Shown: positions 63,802-64,000 of the stretch, one piece after another
Layout: every line of letters begins with the position of its first letter
How positions within the stretch are numbered: position 1 is the first letter of the stretch
Assembly: GCF_019710635.1 (NCBI RefSeq)
Contig: NZ_JAIFZS010000013.1
Coordinates: forward strand, 1 to 64,000
DNA length: 64,000 nucleotides
Direction: 5' to 3'
DNA from: Mycolicibacterium xanthum
GTDB taxonomy: Bacteria; Actinomycetota; Actinomycetes; Mycobacteriales; Mycobacteriaceae
The notes under the pieces: generated by a model
What the model saw: only the letters and a program-made list of their open reading frames with translations
The model's database searches: none
Told to the model about the DNA's origin: nothing
Translations under genes and position numbers: made by a program

Positions 63802-64000
63802 ATGCTGGGATTGATGCAGGACAGGCCGCTGATGATCTCGTCGCTGATCGAGCATGCGGCCGCGTTCCATCCCGACACCGAGATCGTGTCGCGCCTCCCG
63901 GAGGGGCCGGTCCGGCGCACCACCTGGTCGCAGGTCGCCGCGCTGTCCAAACAGGTCGCCAACGCGTTGGCCCAGTTCGGCATCGAGCAGGGGGACCGGG
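63802..64000 (+). CDS. Acyl-CoA synthetase (FadD-type), 5' part only
   Basis: The first 66 residues ([20 protein letters not shown], then a segment including [20 protein letters not shown] and GIEQGDR) match the N-terminus of long-chain fatty acid-CoA ligases of the ANL family; the catalytic motifs lie beyond the window. The start is supported by the leaderless promoter. Which FadD this is cannot be told from this fragment. Confidence 0.8.
   Translation, partial: MLGLMQDRPLMISSLIEHAAAFHPDTEIVSRLPEGPVRRTTWSQVAALSKQVANALAQFGIEQGDR

Overview
The window is GC-rich actinobacterial DNA and almost certainly comes from a fast-growing mycobacterium (Mycolicibacterium-like). The clues are the M. tuberculosis-type phoP-phoR pair, otsA with its small upstream gene, DUF4185 and YVTN secreted proteins, many GTG starts and leaderless promoters (TAnnnT, 6-7 bases, then the start codon), and a sterol-catabolism cluster that can be matched gene by gene with M. 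tuberculosis Rv3502c-Rv3531c. Family and Rv assignments are from memory of those families, not from a search.

Layout. (1) 0.1-8.5 kb: an IclR regulator diverges from homologues of Rv3531c, Rv3530c and Rv3529c. kshA and an Rv3527 homologue run on the minus strand. An MFS/TetR pair follows, with a perfect palindromic operator over its start codon. (2) 8.6-11.7 kb: two tandem alpha/beta-hydrolase-adenylyl cyclase paralogues duplicated together with their leaderless promoter, then a scar made of two gene fragments (HNH endonuclease and LLM oxidoreductase). (3) 11.7-18.1 kb: ltp3-ltp4-DUF35 on the minus strand, and F420-type oxidoreductase, acetoacetate-decarboxylase-like protein and cyp142 on the plus strand. 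(4) 18.1-33.7 kb: an HD-domain gene and one giant gene of 4927 codons. The giant product has a SARP/BTAD DNA-binding head, a class III cyclase, an AAA-type ATPase, a TPR-like region and then 27 NTF2/SnoaL-like domains in about 800-bp tandem units. Near-identical 65-bp palindromic elements lie at both ends of this block. (5) 33.7-46.9 kb: echA19, fadD19-NMO-ilvX, and a five-gene minus-strand operon fadE26-fadE27-fadD17-kstD-kshA2, facing fdxD-hsd4A. (6) 46.9-50.4 kb: otsA and its small partner, an enoyl-CoA hydratase and an SDR. (7) 50.4-55 kb: a molybdenum hydroxylase operon (small, medium, G-like and large subunits). (8) 55-60.3 kb: secreted or surface proteins, a decayed serine-hydrolase gene, a VanZ-like protein and an integrase remnant beside tRNA-Thr(TGT). 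(9) 60.3-64 kb: the phoPR neighbourhood with a PhoP-type direct repeat, a HIT protein and the start of an acyl-CoA synthetase.

How it works together. Seven copies of the KstR operator (TnnAACnnGTTnnA) sit upstream of the sterol operons, so most of the first 50 kb reads as one KstR-controlled programme. Its parts are side-chain oxidation (cyp142), CoA activation (fadD19, fadD17), dehydrogenation (fadE26/27), hydration (echA19), beta-oxidation SDRs (hsd4A), side-chain cleavage of C24-branched sterols (ltp3, ltp4, DUF35), and ring attack by 9-alpha-hydroxylation (two kshA) and Delta1-dehydrogenation (kstD). The most unusual item is the giant regulator-like cyclase protein lodged between cyp142 and echA19. 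Its 27 domains share the fold class of ketosteroid isomerase, but whether it senses steroids is inference only.
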